Notes: generated by a model not told the origin, from the sequence alone. A stretch of DNA of 64,000 nt from Nelumbo lutea (GCA_022828595.1 JAKGHH010000005.1:28346193-28410192); one strand, 5' to 3'; numbered from the stretch's first letter, positions 39,501 to 48,380 are shown. Numbers and translations are program-made.

Positions 39501-42500
39501 TCCATTCAATGGTTTCCAAGTGATCAATCTCATGCTACAGAGATTTCAAGGTGGAGAAGTAAACAGATACAGGTTTCTCCCCGGGTTTAGGGTTATTCAC
39601 TCCACTTTTCAGATCATAGTCCCTAGCAACATTTAGGGGCTGGGAGTAGGTTTCCTTCATATTCTCCCAGATTTCCTTCGCAGTTTTCACCCATTAGTAA
39701 TTTCTATTGATGTGAGGCTGCATAGACTTGCACAGTCAAGTCATCACTAGCTGGTTTTCCTGAACCCGTTTAGCATAAGTTGGGTTTTCCTTTGTTGGTT
39801 GCTTTGTGTCTCTAGTTACATATCCAAGCTTCCCCTTTCTCAAATAGCCATCATGGTCGATTGGGCCCATTCTAGGTAATTTGTGCCATCAAATTTAACA
39901 GTATTAATCTGAAAAGTGTTGTCTGATATACTTCCAAGCCCCATAGATCCTTCCCAAGTGTTTTTGGTTCCTTCCCAACTGTCTCCATGCTAAGCAGACC
40001 ACCAAGGGCTCTCAGATATTCAAGAAAGAGGCTGAAGTACAGCATGTATAGCAATCCAACACAAAAAACAGTTCTGAAATACCTAGAGCTCTAGAACTGA
40101 TCAGTTCTCAGTAAAACAACCTAGAACCAGCCCTAGAGATAATAAAAAAGAATTCAGCCACTTCTTCCAGAAGAGCCCAATCTTCTTCAAGTTGTCGATC
40201 TCAAAAAAGAATTGTTTTCTACTCAGAGAACCCTAGGCGTCAGTACCAATTGAAGCTTTAACCTCTACACCTTATTCCGATCCAAAGAACTCCGATCCTT
40301 CCTGGTTATTGGTGATCTCTAAGACTGCATATCTTGGGCAGCACAAATTCCTCCAACAAACCTCCAAGAATCAGGCAAATCTGACTGAAAAATCCACCCT
40401 AGATTATCCTCATGTAGCCGGCTGGAACAAGACTACATGGGAACCCTAGCAAGCCTTAACCTTGCTCTGGTACCAAGATGGCTGGTGGTGTTCACAGTCG
40501 GCTAGTGCTCTGGTACAAGTTCTGCAAGAAAATAAAGAAAGAAAAGAAAGTAACAGAATAAAGAAGAGAGGAAGAGAAGAGATGAAGAATGAGAAAAGAA
40601 GGGAGCAGTTCTAATTTGATTTTACCACCCCTTTGTTATTTATATGCTTCTATTAAAAAGAGAACTACATTGACATAAATACCCGTCGCCCAAAACAATA
40701 TATAACAGGTAATAACATCAACTAAAAAAAACCAAAACAGTAGTGATAACACTAATAAAACAGAACCTAATAAGGTAAGGACCACAATAATCTACTGGAC
40801 TGTTTCTCCACATAAACAAAAAAAGGCAGTAGGGGGGTCTCCTGCCTTAGACTTTGGAATTCTTGAAGTAGCTCCTTAGAGCCCCATTTATAAGAATAGC
40901 AAAAGTTGGGGTAGAAACATCAGTCTTAATCCAGCTTCTCCATTTACTGCCAAAATCATTTTCTCAAAAAGATGCTTTAAGAAAATTCCAGATACCATGA
41001 TCGAATGCCTTCTCGAAATCCAGCTTACAAAGAACCCACAACTAATCCACTAGGATGCCATCAAGAAGTTGTTTGCCCAAAACCCCTTGCCTAGATGCAC
41101 AGGTGAGGTGCATTTTAGGGTACGCACTTTGCCCAGGTCCTAGGCGCAGCCCTTTCAAAAGGCACATGCCTGGTGCGTCTGATGCGCCTTGCACCTCAGC
41201 CTAGGCGTGTGCTTTTTCAAAATTTTGTTCTTTTTTGTTTTATTTTTTGAACCTAGTGGCTGGGCTAGGGGCTCCGCCCCCGGACCCTCGACCACACCGC
41301 TCAAGGCAAGCCCGAACAAGTCCATGTTAGGGTCTTAAATTCTTAATTCTCACAAAAAAAGGATTTTATAATTTTAATTGCCTTTTACGAAGATATTTTA
41401 ATAGGATGAATGAATGGACAACATTAGCAAATAGGGGGTTATCGGAGCTTTGGTTTAAGACCCTAACATGGACTTGTTCAGGCTTGCCTCAAGGGGCTTG
41501 GTATAAAGGTGACTCCTAGAATCAAGAATGCGAAATGTTTTACATCACATTAGCTACTTGAAGTAATGCAATTGTGGAAAAAAGAGATTGTGGGTTTTAC
41601 ATGCTTGAAAATGCTTTATATGTTATTCATAAAAAAATCTTTATATGTTTGATTTAATTTTTAAAATTTCATTTGAATACGCTTTACATGTTATGTTTAT
41701 GTATTTTAATTTTAGATAATAGGTTTTTTAAAACATTTATTTTTAAATTTAAGTTCATATTTTTTATTGATATTATGCTTTTTTTTTGTTTTTGCATTTT
41801 GTTTGAATTCTCTGACATTTTTTTTTTAAATTTGTTAGCATTTTTTTGGTACTTTTGCACCTTGCTTCAAAAAGGTGCACGCCTCGCCTTGCGCCTCAGG
41901 CGCAAATTGGCCATTGCACTTTTTTTGTGTCTTGCTCTTTTAAAACACTGGGAAAAAGACATCTGAGCCTGGTAGCAAGAACCTTGGGTAGGATCTTATA
42001 GGTATTGCCCATGAGGCTGATGGTCCTAAAATCTTTGATGTCCTCTGCCCTGCCTTTCTTTGGGACTAGAGCTATGAAAGTATTATTCAAACATCTTTAA
42101 AGGAGCCATTATTGTGGAAGTTTATTGGTGCATGAAGCAAATCAGCTTTGATAATATCCCAGAAGCTGTAAAAAAATTTATGTTGAAACCATTATAGCCA
42201 AGTTTATCTACATCAAGACTCTTTATAGCCTCCTCCTAGACCCCTTCCTCTGTAAAGGTTGCCTCAAGGAGAGCTTGTTGGCTATCAGAAATCTTGGACA
42301 ATTGCAACCCATCGAGTGTGGATCTTTTTTTGCATATTTGTCTTTGTATAGGTTTTTGTAAAAGTCCACTACATTATTTATTTTTCTTTTCTAGCATCTG
42401 GATCTTCCACAATATTGTTAATTTGTTATTGGTTCTGATTCTTGTAGTCAAGTTTGATTAGGCCTTGGCATTTGTTGACCTATGGAAAAAATCTGTATTG

Positions 42501-45500
42501 TGATCTCCCTCTCTCAAGCATTTTTTTAATGCCAAGTTCATTTGAGGTGGAGAGTGGTTATCTTAAATTGTATTTTTTGAGAAAAAACAAAGTAAAGATA
42601 ACTATATTTATATTACTAACAAAACCATGTACAGCTAGAAGATGTACAAAGGGAAACCAAAACCTTCCTAAAACACCCAGAAAAATCCAAAACCTTGATA
42701 GTTTACAAAGATACTAACCTTTGACTGTTTACAAAAAAGACTCTCAAGCCCTAAAAGGTACTATAATTTCTTCCTTTAAATCCTCTATGAACAGTCGACC
42801 ATGAATTTCCAACTATTCGAAGAATTGTATCTAAAGAATTATGCTGATTATGGAATATTTTTCCATTCCTTTCTTTCCAAAATCAAATCACCCAGAAGAT
42901 TGCTTTTGGAATTACAGTCCAGATGATTTTCCCTCTCTAAGTTAAGCCTTCTAAATTCCAACCCTTTAAGAAAGTCTCCATTGAACTTGGACAACTTCTC
43001 ACCTCAAATCTGGCCATAATTCTATTCTTGATTAAAGAGGAAAAGGTGCAAATGCAGTAGGTGATCAGTATCAGTTAACTCCTCGGAAACATTACAAAAG
43101 ACACACTTTGTCTCATCTAAACTCACCCCCTTCTCAACAAATTGCCCTTCATTAGGATTTTAGCTAAAAATGTATTAATTATTAGATAACAATGAAATTA
43201 AACTTTGTTGGAGAAGAGTAAACATTGCCCTGACTCCTGTGTACAATTTTTTGATTCAATCTATAGAAATCCCATTATAATCTCAGTAACTATAACAAAA
43301 TCATGCCCAAAAATTTCCTGACAAAAATAACCAATAAATGAATAAATAATCCCCTGAAGATGGAAACTTGAAATTTCCCACCAAACCCAGTTATCACTTC
43401 TCAGAACAAAACCATCCCCAACAGCCCACCCTTCAAGTTTGTAGCGCTGCTTGTCGGAGTCACAGCGGGTCCCTCAATTTCTGCCGGAGAAAAGCTAATG
43501 AACTCACTTCTTGGAGAAAGCACAACCACAATCAGTTTCTGCCCCTTCTTGCAGTGTCCATTGGCTCCACTGATGAAATAGAATGGCTCTGATTGGCCCA
43601 GTGCAATCTTGCTGTTGCCATCCTTGCACTCAGCAATGGTGCTCAATACGTTGCAGCTGGAGTAAGACTCCTTTGTCACTCACAGTACAGAATCCTTGTT
43701 GGCATTGTACTTCCAAACCAGTATGTTGTTGATTTGGAGACGAGCTGCTTCAGCCCATCGGTGCAGAGAGTCGGACTCAGAGGATGAGATCTTCCATGCA
43801 TCAGTTTTGCCACCAACCAAGATTTCTCTGGCTTCTGAGAAGCTGAAAAGGAAATACCAGCACAAGAGCTGAAGCTAGCAATCTAGAGAAAGCCATTTTC
43901 GATTATCTCTATCTGGGCAATGCAGCAGCTAATAGCTTCTAACTACAACTTAGTTCTCTCAGAGATTGGATTAGTGAGAGTGAACTCAGTGCAGTGACCC
44001 CTATGTACAATTATAGTTGCTAAAATTGTGGGTAATTTTCTAGGCAACAGTGGATTTAGTAACCTAGTTGCATAGGTGGTGCTAGGTGTCGCCTAGGCAA
44101 TAGAATTTTATAAAATAGAAGAGACTAAATTCTAGGTTGGTTCCTTACTTTTATCACCCGTGAGCATGCATATTAATTAAAAATGTTGCAATGCACTTTA
44201 CTAATATCATTAATTTTCTCTGAAAATATCACAAATGATCATATCTGACACTTATAAAAAAAAGATTAGCATTCTTTTGAGTAGTAAAGAGATTTGAAGT
44301 TAAACATGTTAAATTTCAATGTTTCAAAGATATATAGTATAACAAGTACTTGTAGAAAATACTGTAGTATAATAGAGCAATATTATGCCGAATTAGCAAC
44401 ATGGAAGTATGCAGTTTTGTACCAATAAATCTTTCAAGATAAGTGTAACTATGTAACTAAAAGAGAAAAAGAACAAGGGCTGGAGCCCCTGTTCTGTTTA
44501 ATGTAAGGAAGGGAGAATAGTTGTAGAGAAGAAAAATCCTCTTTTATCCTTCATTCCTTCTTTCTTTTCACTTCTGAAAATCCTTGGATCTTTTATATTT
44601 CAAAAGTAAAACCATGAAACAAAGTGAAGTAACATATAATATAGGGGTTTTATTGATTCCTCCACTTTATAATTTTTTATGAGTTTGTACAGTTGGGAAC
44701 AGTGACAGGTGGGGGAATTTATCACAATATAATAGGGTACTGTAGCATAGGTGGGGTTTTGAGACAATGCATTCAGGAAGCCAACAAAAAATTATGATTG
44801 GAGTCAAACCATAAATTTCCCTATAATATATTATATATCAACACATGCTAATAAAATGCAAGCTTGGTGCCTGCCCACAGACAATTTTTTGATACAAGCA
44901 TAGGCTAGGAGACCCACAAAGAGCATGACGGCCAGTCACTTCTAGAATTCACTTAAAAAGTTACAATTCTCATTATCTAAATGTTATATTTGATAAATTG
45001 GACTGAAAAATATTATGTGAATAATGTACTTGGTTTGAAGAGGAAAAAACTAAGCATAAATCATGGTTTCTTCATATTAAATGTGATCATTGTACTTCTG
45101 TATGCGTTTGGATATTAAGAAATGGAGATCATGGCCCTGGTTCCTGTGTCGATGTCCATGCCCTTACTCATATCTATGCATTCCAGTTTACTTAAATTGC
45201 TGGAATATGCTCTATGGTGAAGCATTTTTACTATGAACCATTATATGAATGACTTGAACAGTTAAATTAATGGCTATATTTTTTAGAATGAAGTTAATGA
45301 ACTAAAGCTGAAATCATAAGCTACAATATAGTACAAGATAGGCCGTATTTATGGGTGCTTCTCCAATGGGCTTTTTGTGCTTTTCACGTTGGGGAAGCCA
45401 AAAGCCAGTCAATAAATCATTTGGTGAAAAGCTCAAAACATATATATATATATATATATATTTTTTTTTTACATAAAAAATGTCCATTTGAAAAAAGCAG

Positions 45501-47819
45501 AAAAAACTCCATTTGACTTGTCACGTTTGCGAGAAGCTATTTTGAACAAAAAAGCTGGTGACCAGCCAAACTTTTTGTCAAGAAGTCCCTTTAGGCCAAA
45601 AAGCACTCTCAAACACAACCTTAATGTTTTCAACCCATTGCTGACCTGGCTGGTTAGACTGGTGACTTGGTGTCTGCTCATAATTCCAGTTTGGGTCAAA
45701 CCTCTAATCTGTCATATTACAATGTACTCGACTTGGTCAATGGTCTAGTGACCTGGATGGTTCATGGTTGAACCATTGACCTTGTTTGACCATATAAAGG
45801 GATATAGTGTTTTTTATTATTTTATTTTATTTATCACTTTTATTGTTACTAGCAAATGTGCATGTGCTTAAATCCTATTATATTAAATATAGGATTTAAT
45901 GAGTAATCGTGGAAGTTAGTAGTACCTTAAATATAGGACTTGATGAGGAAGAATTGAATGAGGTGAAAAGTAATGATTCAAATTACAATTTTTGCCCCCA
46001 GTAGGTGTATTTGAGTCAGAAAGAAAGTTCAAGAAGCTCATTCATAATTCATATTTTTAATAGTAGTGAGACAAAAATACCTTATAGGATTTAATGGGGA
46101 GGGCTTTACCAAAAAAAGGAGTTAATAATCTTGAGTATAAAACTTAATGAGAGGGAATTGAATGAGGTTAAAAGTAGTAGTTCAAATTACATTTTCTGCC
46201 CTCACGATTAGAGTGGGACCAAATTAAAAAATAAGGAAATTTTATTCCAAAAGAAAAAGTTCCACAAGCTCATTAGTATTTTTAATAGTATAGAATTATA
46301 CATATAGATATGAATATAGATGACATCACAAGTTGACCCATTGACCTAGACGTTAAAACTGAACTTCTGACCTGTTGACTCGAAGGGGAAATTGGTTCAA
46401 CTTCTGGTCTGGGTTTTAAAACATTGGTACAAAGATCTGATTTGCTATTGATTATACATTGCTTATTTGATCACTTTTTGCTTTCTGTTACATATTACAA
46501 AATCCATGTAATTATTCCCATCTCTTTTGGCTTTTTCTGAGATGTTTAAAAACTGAGCTTGAAGTATAGTATACGTTCTTTCCCTTTTCCAAACCTAATT
46601 GATACAAGTTGGATCTCTGTAATAGAAATATAGAAGTTGGCCTTTTCTATACATGTTTTCAAGTTGGATCTTTGTAAAGAACCTTAAGCATAGAATATTA
46701 GAGTTTGCAGTTTGAAAGCTTCTAGAATGCTAAGAAATAGAGTGCTATGGTATGGAAAAGTTTGCTACTAGTACATGTCAAAGTACTGTAACCTGAGAAG
46801 CAATTTATTGCCAGGCAATTTGCTCAACGGTCACGGGTCCGAAAACTTCAGTACATAGCCGAACTTGAAAGGAATGTCCAAGCTTTACAGGCAAGTCCTA
46901 ATAGAAGTTAGTGGAGACAGATAGGTTTTTTTTTTTTTTCAATTTTTTTTATATGACGCAGATGGAGTTATTTACCCTAACCCTTCAAGTTTTTACAATA
47001 TTATCTTTCTATTCTAAATTTATAGGCAGAAGGGTCTGAAGTTTCAGCTGAGATCGAATTTCTTGACCGGCAGAATCTTATACTGAGCATGGAGAACAAA
47101 GCCCTGAAACAACGGCTAGAGAGTTTGGCACAGGAACAACTCATCAAGTACTGTAAGTATTATGTTTTCCTGACTGCTTAGATTTGTACTCTTTTATTGG
47201 ATCTGTTTCTTGTGTTTGACAGCAAACATTTATAGGAACTTGAAATGGTAAAGAAATAGACATCTTATTTGTTACAACCAGTGTTTAAGTCTCAGCCTTG
47301 GACCAGATGGTTGGACCATGGATATTGGGAACTGGTGGCCTTTCCAGGTCCTGGTTAAATGACGGTTTTGGTGGGTTGGATGGGCAAGCCACCTGGTTTA
47401 ACAGTAAAACTGGGACCTGTAGAACATTCTGGTTTTTAGTCTGGTCTGAGTCTTAAAACACTGGTTACAACTACTTGTATAGTCATTCCAAATTTTCAAT
47501 AAAAAATTCTAGGACTGGTTAGTATATTCGGTAAGTTTCATGCAGATGTTAACTGGATGTAGGTTACAACTACTGTTTAGGGAAATGACTGACCTTTTCT
47601 GGTTCTGGTGATGGTTCAGTAGAGCAGGAGATGCTGGAGAGGGAGATCGCAAGGCTTCGAACCTTGTATCAGCAACAGCAACTGCAACCGCAGCAGCCAC
47701 CTTCTACTCATCGTCGTGCCAACAGCCGAGACCTGGATTCCCAATTTGCAAACCTGTCCCTAAAACACAAGGATGCTAGTTCTGGTCGGGATCCAGTCAG
47801 TGGGTCGCTTCGCATTTAA
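30510..47819 (+). CDS. bZIP transcription factor, At4g06598-like
   Basis: Coding exons are 30510-31228, 46815-46890, 47026-47152 and 47620-47819 (719+76+127+200 nt), giving 373 residues. The start ATG is in strong context and opens MANSKAPNLRSLTNTGKQ. The N-terminal two thirds has LPPKSPFPSISPTYADY (about 20-36), SWLEELLNEPETPVRRGG (about 75-92) and a Ser-rich RRSSSDSFAYLD patch that looks like a kinase or 14-3-3 site. The basic region starts near residue 237 (KRAKQQFAQRSRVRK) and runs into a leucine zipper with heptad Leu through about 330; the tail is Gln-rich (QQQQLQPQQPP). It should bind DNA as a dimer in the nucleus. The order and wording match the Arabidopsis At4g06598 group, related to bZIP34/bZIP61. 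The basic region lacks the segment holding the usual invariant Asn, a trait I recall for the whole group. No stop or frameshift is present, so the gene looks functional. Confidence 0.93.
31597..31652 (-). mobile_element. Minimal LINE-tail insertion with 14-bp target duplication
   Basis: ACAAAGATTGAATG occurs at 31597-31610 and 31639-31652. Between them lie 28 bp which on the minus strand read TGCTTATCAAAATT followed by a run of A. TTGCTTATC-A(n) is a typical plant LINE 3' end and resembles the TTGCTGATAAAAAAAA end of the LINE at 34.83 kb. This is a target-primed reverse transcription product that kept only the last dozen bases and the tail. Confidence 0.8.
32005..34842 (+). pseudogene. 5'-truncated LINE (L1-type) with RT and RNase H
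   Basis: The plus strand, in frames broken by stops and frameshifts, reads FLALIPRKQGA..DFRPISLV (32055-32130), then an open RT block (32296-32742) with LDLEKAYDLVDWDF, RQGDPLSPFLL and FADDTLIFCEG, then a zf-RVT region, and finally an RNase H domain (34240-34659) with the acidic set LNFDGS, NSELKA, IIEGDSK and SIADGLAK. The endonuclease domain is absent. The 3' end is TTGCTGATAAAAAAAAG (to 34842). It is in the same orientation as the host gene, inside intron 2. The catalytic FADD survives but the reading frame does not, so it is inactive. Confidence 0.9.
34843..36060. other. Intron sequence, no gene recognised
   Basis: No domain is visible. A TAGGGCTGTTCACAAAGAG phrase at 35766 followed by AACCAAACC and TTGGTTGGTTTTGGTT wording suggests a decayed hAT-like miniature element (about 35766-35890), without a confirmed right end. 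Confidence 0.4.
36070..36380. repeat. Degenerate tandem repeat, about four units
   Basis: Units contain GACAATTGGAGACTGTCCAACTACCTTTCTTGTCTTCATT with TTGAAGTTTAAACC and TTCTAATG(C/T)(T/C)AAAGAAACAC. They start near 36075, 36140, 36228 and 36265, with irregular spacing and partial units. An open frame of 127 codons over part of it (36181-36564) has no recognisable domain and is probably fortuitous. Confidence 0.55.
36921..37072. repeat. 76-bp tandem duplication
   Basis: AATAGTAGGAAATATCTGTA starts at 36921 and at 36997. The units continue through CTCCATTG and GC(A/T)TTGCAAGTCC. Two copies only. Confidence 0.8.
37402..37921. mobile_element. hAT-like non-autonomous element, copy A (520 bp)
   Basis: The left end is CAGTGTTTTAAAAGC and the right end, reverse complemented, is TAGTGATTTAAAATT. 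The flanks are an exact 8-bp duplication, GGTTCATC (37394-37401 and 37922-37929). Inside are a GAGGTGCAAGG..GGTGTGCGCCTTTTTAAG block, an AT-rich core, and a GC-rich GGGTCCAGGGGCGGAGCCCCCC block near the right end. It is non-coding. A longer relative in inverted orientation lies at 41.2-41.95 kb. Confidence 0.8.
37930..38586. other. Intron sequence, unidentified GC-richer block
   Basis: 38000-38560 is noticeably richer in G and C than its surroundings and looks like LTR or untranslated leader sequence of a gypsy-type element (CCACGTAAGG, GACGTCACC, CCCGAGCTCGAGACCC). I find no LTR ends or coding motif and leave it unassigned. Confidence 0.35.
38587..40463 (-). pseudogene. Truncated Ty1/copia element, gag and protease
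   Basis: The minus strand runs from a primer-binding site at the high-coordinate end through gag (UBN2-type, about 40055-39220), an intact CCHC knuckle C-x2-C-x4-H-x4-C at 39221-39180, the protease motif VVDSGASDHIT near 38880-38850, and the pre-integrase region (SSLHVPKPSTYLVSRR..DLVTR) ending at 38587. Integrase, RT and RNase H are missing, so the element is cut off abruptly. At least three frame changes and stops are present. The element sits in the RT region of the minus-strand LINE. Confidence 0.85.
40464..40475 (-). promoter_or_regulatory. Copia primer-binding site
   Basis: The minus strand reads TGGTACCAGAGC, one base from TGGTATCAGAGC, the standard complement to the initiator tRNA-Met 3' end used by plant Copia elements. 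It lies 3 nt after the LTR end. Confidence 0.85.
40479..40812 (-). repeat. 5' LTR of the truncated Copia element (334 bp)
   Basis: On the minus strand it begins TGTGGAGAAAC and ends GCCA, 3 nt before the primer-binding site. It contains AGAAGCATATAAATAAC, a plausible TATA box. The 3' LTR is absent. Sequence just beyond 40812 reads as LINE RT, so the junction marks the insertion point. Confidence 0.7.
40813..42574 (-). pseudogene. Minus-strand LINE remnant, RT region, split by an hAT-like element
   Basis: On the minus strand, 42560-41951 reads as the linker and start of a LINE RT: NNTFIALVPKKGRAEDIKDF, then ISLMGNTYKIL and KVLATRLRCLFP. The text resumes at about 41104 with GVLGKQLLDGILV, LCKLDFEKAFDH and SKWRSWIKTDVSTPTFAILI, and stops at the Copia insertion at 40812. 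Many stops interrupt it. It differs from the plus-strand LINE in sequence, so it is a separate family member. It is doubly disrupted, by Copia on one side and the hAT-like element inside. Confidence 0.85.
41105..41950. mobile_element. hAT-like non-autonomous element, copy B (about 0.74-0.85 kb)
   Basis: The right end CTTTTAAAACACTG matches the terminus of copy A in reverse orientation, and 41460-41950 aligns with 37402-37800 reverse complemented. Relative to copy A it carries an extra inverted pair: AAGTCCATGTTAGGGTCTTAA (about 41320-41340) and TTAAGACCCTAACATGGACTT (41454-41475), with a loop of about 115 bp. The left boundary is uncertain; GC-rich GCGCCTTGCACCTCAGCCTAGGCG at 41187-41210 may be a further piece. 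It interrupts the LINE reading text. Confidence 0.65.
42575..43400 (-). pseudogene. LINE 3' segment (zf-RVT and C-terminus) fused to the phytocyanin pseudogene
   Basis: Minus-strand translation gives the C-terminal LINE text: a YCICTFSSL region, ARFEVRSCPSSMETFLKGWN, GKIIWTVIPKAIFWVI and KERNGKIFHNQHNSLDTIL, with several stops (43080-42780). A short A run on the minus strand near 42580-42574 could be the poly(A) end. The phytocyanin-like coding text joins it directly at its 5' side with the same polarity and no spacer that I can recognise. Confidence 0.75.
43401..43896 (-). pseudogene. Early nodulin-like (phytocyanin) processed pseudogene
   Basis: From ATG at 43896 the minus strand gives a signal-peptide-like start (MAFSRLLASALVLVF), then after a 1-nt frameshift the mature start AREILVGGKTDAWK, a phytocyanin core with the Cys pair YSSCN..GHCKKGQK, LIVVVLSPR, a Ser/Pro linker and a hydrophobic GPI-type end (LKGGLLGMVLF). 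There is a TGA inside NKDSVL*VTKE. Members of this family are secreted, GPI-anchored plant cell-surface proteins; the early-nodulin-like branch lacks copper ligands. Plant phytocyanin genes normally have one intron in the N-terminal half, and this copy has none, so it looks like a retrocopy. It is fused to a LINE 3' end. Confidence 0.85.
43897..45430. other. Intron sequence, no gene recognised
   Basis: About 100 bp upstream (minus sense) of the phytocyanin pseudogene may be its former 5' UTR. The rest is AT-rich intron with no domain. Confidence 0.45.
45440..45474. repeat. (TA)n microsatellite and T run
   Basis: Eleven or so TA repeats followed by a run of T inside intron 2. The adjacent 45480-45620 stretch (AAAAAGCAC, GTCCCTTTAGGCC) resembles a miniature element end. 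Confidence 0.9.
45770..46420. repeat. Composite dispersed repeat, second copy
   Basis: It carries two copies of the module TTAAATATAGGACTTGATGA / GAATTGAATGAGGT / TTCAAATTACA / TGCCCTCAC (45925 and 46137) and then the GACATCACAAGTTGACCCATTGACC module (46321). The same modules are found at 17.8-18.8 kb, there with three copies of the GACATCA module. It lies about 400 bp before bZIP exon 3. Confidence 0.65.
46815..46890 (+). CDS. bZIP gene exon 3: basic region
   Basis: This 76-nt exon begins with the last base of a split Gln codon and encodes QFAQRSRVRKLQYIAELER and the first zipper heptads. It ends CAG at 46890. The following intron starts GCAAGT, giving a CAG|GCAAGT junction, the classical consensus for a GC-AG intron. 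A GT five bases downstream (46895/46896) combined with a downstream acceptor could also keep frame, changing Glu to Lys. Confidence 0.88.
46891..47025 (+). other. Intron 3 of the bZIP gene, GC-AG type
   Basis: A 135-bp intron from GCAAGT to TTATAG. It is T-rich with a 13-T run near 46927. GC donors are a small minority in plants, and the rest of this donor matches the consensus perfectly, as is usual for them. Confidence 0.75.
47026..47152 (+). CDS. bZIP gene exon 4: leucine zipper
   Basis: It encodes AEGSEVSAEIEFLDRQNLI and LSMENKALKQRLESLAQEQ, with Leu at successive heptad positions, and ends TAC T|GTAAGT. It joins exon 5 to give KYLEQEML, continuing the heptad. Confidence 0.9.
47279..47463. 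mobile_element. hAT-type miniature element in bZIP intron 4 (185 bp)
   Basis: The ends are CAGTGTTTAAGTCTCAG and, reverse complemented, CAGTGTTTTAAGACTCAG. They are flanked by an exact 8-bp duplication, GTTACAAC (47271-47278 and 47464-47471). The interior contains GGACCAGATGG / GGTGGGTTGGATGG wording and no coding frame. The CAGTGTTT terminus is shared with copies A and B in intron 2. Confidence 0.85.
47620..47819 (+). CDS. bZIP gene exon 5: zipper end and Gln-rich tail
   Basis: The acceptor is TGGTTCAG|TAGAGC. It encodes the last heptads (LEQEMLEREIARLRTLY), a Q/P run and a conserved tail (SRDLDSQFANLSLKHKD) ending GSLRI and TAA at 47817-47819. Confidence 0.92.
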
Positions 47820-48380
47820 GATGAAAGAGCTGTGCTATTGTGCACCTAATCCTCTATAATGTTGATTGAAAGCATGCTTTCATGAATGGGGCCAAGCGTG
47901 GTCTTGAGATTCTTGGCATCCAACGTTACCACGCCCTCACCCATTCACCCAATCATGTTTTGATAATTTCCATGCGCACCTGGTGGTCGTTGCCTGAAAA
48001 TCTTGACTTTCTGGTAGGCGATTCATCGGAGGTGATAACAGCTTTGATGTTTCCTTGCCTTATTGTATGCTTACAAGTGATTCTAATTTGAAAGTTTTAT
48101 AACACCCATTTTTCTGTCCTTACAACTTTATGATGCCCTGCGATTCCATCCCAGTGTATCTTAGAATCTGTGTGCGTTTTAACAGATTGTCATGTTAGAG
48201 ATGTAAATAGGAGGAAAGGAAAAGCAAACATATCAAGTTGCAGTATTGTATTTTGCTTCAGGCTCTAGCCTTCGGCTTTGGTGCCTGCTGTGATGGTTCT
48301 CTCAGCCGCATGAAATGGTAGATCTGGATTGCTTATTTTCTCCATCTGATAATAAAGCGTTGCTTTTTCTTCAAATCCCA
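47820..48380 (+). other. 3' UTR of the bZIP gene
   Basis: Non-coding sequence follows the stop; the 69-codon frame at 47882 is not recognisable. It ends near the AATAAA at 48351. Confidence 0.6.
48351..48356 (+). terminator. Candidate poly(A) signal of the bZIP gene
   Basis: AATAAA, followed by a T-rich stretch (GTTGCTTTTTCTTC), about 530 nt after the stop codon. Plants tolerate variants, so the true site could differ. Confidence 0.5.

Larger units (their letters stand above)
31229..46814 (+). other. Giant intron 2 of the bZIP gene (15,586 bp)
   Basis: The donor is AAACA|GTAAGC and the acceptor TTGCCAG|GCAATT. Exon phase agrees: the split Gln codon is CA|G. The intron divides the protein exactly at the start of the DNA-binding basic region. 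It contains a truncated plus-strand LINE, hAT-like elements, a minus-strand Copia piece, a minus-strand LINE, and a phytocyanin pseudogene fused to a LINE tail. If splicing failed, the transcript would stop at the TAA directly after the exon (31230-31232) and encode a protein without the bZIP domain. Confidence 0.88.

Noticed and set aside
47882..48091. 69-codon frame after the bZIP stop
   Set aside because: It lies in the 3' UTR with no domain; the conserved bZIP tail ends cleanly at 47819.
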